Below are positions 33,367-34,072 of a stretch of 34,072 bases of DNA, one piece after another (within the stretch, counting starts at the first letter, position 1; each line of letters starts with the position of its first letter). The stretch covers positions 1-34,072 of the forward strand of contig JAGRGD010000033.1 of the NCBI GenBank assembly GCA_020445665.1, in the 5' to 3' direction. Position numbers and translations under genes: made by a program. The stretch comes from Rhodocyclaceae bacterium (lineage in GTDB: Bacteria; Pseudomonadota; Gammaproteobacteria; Burkholderiales; Rhodocyclaceae). The notes under the pieces were generated by a model. The model searched no databases. It worked only from the letters and a program-made list of their open reading frames with translations, and was not told the DNA's origin.

Positions 33367-34072
33367 ATGAGCGAGATCAGCCGCGTAGCACTTTTCGGCA
33401 AGCTGAACAGCCTAGGGTACAAGGCCATCGAGGGGGCGACGGTATTCTGCAAACTGCGGGGCAACCCGTACGTGGAACTGGTGCACTGGATCCAGCAGAT
33501 CGTGAACAACCAGGACTCCGACCTCCACCGCATCCTCCAGCACTACGGGGTCGACCCGTCACGCCTGGCCGCCGACATCACGACGGCCCTCGATCAGTTA
33601 CCGCGGGGCTCCTCGTCGATCTCCGACCTCTCCGAGCAGATCTCCGATCTGGTCGAGCGCGGCTGGGTCTATGGTTCGCTGATGTTCGGCGAGGTCCAGG
33701 TCCGTACCGGCCACCTGATCGTCGGCGGGCTCAAGACCAGCCGCCTGCGCAATGCGCTGCTGCAGATCTCGAAGGAGTTCGACAAGGTCAAGGTCGAGGA
33801 CCTCTCCGACAACTTCGCCAAGGTCGTCTCGGGCTCGCCCGAGGACAACCAGGCCCCCACCGACGGCTCCATGGCCGGCGCCGCGCCGGGCGAGGCCAGC
33901 GGCGCCGTGGCGCCGGCGGCGATGGGCAAGCAGGAGGCCCTCAAGCAGTTCACGGTGGACCTCACCGAGCAGGCCCGCAGCGGCAAGATGGACCCGATCG
34001 TCGGTCGCGACGAGGAGATCCGCCAGGTCATCGACATCCTGATGCGGCGGCGCCAGAACAATCCGATCCTGA
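33367..34072 (+). CDS. tssH: T6SS sheath-recycling ATPase TssH (ClpV), 5' part
   Basis: 235 codons are visible; the gene runs off the right edge with no stop. AAA+ ATPase that disassembles the contracted sheath. The N-terminal Clp_N domain (residues 1 to about 150) starts with MSEISRVALFGKLNSLGYKA and binds TssC; a Gly/Ala/Pro-rich linker (about 170-200) leads to the first AAA+ module at MDPIVGRDEEIRQVIDILMRR. The Walker A loop would lie just past the edge. AAAGGGG precedes the ATG by five bases. It follows tssG by 59 bp with no hairpin. Confidence 0.95.
   Translation, partial: MSEISRVALFGKLNSLGYKAIEGATVFCKLRGNPYVELVHWIQQIVNNQDSDLHRILQHYGVDPSRLAADITTALDQLPRGSSSISDLSEQISDLVERGWVYGSLMFGEVQVRTGHLIVGGLKTSRLRNALLQISKEFDKVKVEDLSDNFAKVVSGSPEDNQAPTDGSMAGAAPGEASGAVAPAAMGKQEALKQFTVDLTEQARSGKMDPIVGRDEEIRQVIDILMRRRQNNPIL

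Overview
The window looks like a chromosomal segment of a GC-rich betaproteobacterium, most likely Rhodocyclales (the Azoarcus/Thauera/Zoogloea neighbourhood). This rests on recognised gene content and order: atpI-atpB beside parB-parA-rsmG-mnmG, a kinase/phosphatase pair fused to rph-rdgB-hemW and divergent from yicC-gmk-rpoZ-spoT, a stand-alone IIA-HPr-EI phosphotransferase set, a DUF3460 gene, and a type VI secretion (T6SS) locus. The taxon is an inference; no rRNA or tRNA gene was seen. Nearly all of the sequence is protein-coding, no gap exceeds 300 bases, and I saw no pseudogene, IS element, CRISPR array or clear transfer boundary.

Layout. Bases 1-6130: the start of the ATP synthase operon (atpI, atpB, minus strand), a plus-strand rhombosortase-like intramembrane protease, then mnmG-rsmG-parA-parB on the minus strand with stop/start overlaps. 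Bases 6278-8308: a small exported cysteine-containing protein of unknown function, a DMT-family transporter and thiol peroxidase tpx. Bases 8436-12885: one tightly packed minus-strand operon, Ser/Thr kinase - PP2C phosphatase - rph - rdgB - hemW, whose first four genes are joined by ATGA overlaps. Bases 13138-19527: divergent plus-strand genes yicC, gmk, rpoZ, spoT, then PTS IIA, HPr and EI. Bases 19605-21261: DUF3460 and a DnaQ-exonuclease/GIY-YIG fusion nuclease separated by a perfect 22-nt palindrome. Bases 21275-24271: D-amino-acid catabolism (dadA-alr) divergent from an Lrp/AsnC regulator, with a GTGAA-N-TTCAC dyad between them.

Bases 24496-34072: a T6SS block in the order tssA-tssB-tssC-hcp-hcp-tagJ-tssE-tssF-tssG-tssH (clpV), running off the right edge. 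Apart from the second hcp this is the order of the Pseudomonas aeruginosa H1-T6SS. The block encodes the sheath (TssBC), inner tube (two Hcp paralogues), sheath accessory factor TagJ, baseplate (TssE, F, G; TssA cap/organiser) and the sheath-recycling ATPase. The membrane complex, VgrG, Fha and effectors are not in view.

Most worth a second look: the tandem divergent hcp genes, each bracketed by strong GC-rich hairpins; the soluble kinase/phosphatase pair lying 12 kb from a T6SS of a type that is regulated by such a pair in Pseudomonas; the palindromes before tssB and before the fusion nuclease; and an inverted repeat over the putative start of the rhombosortase gene. I did not find a convincing wholly new multi-gene system. 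Most genes belong to known families, and the novelty candidates are regulatory or arrangement-level.
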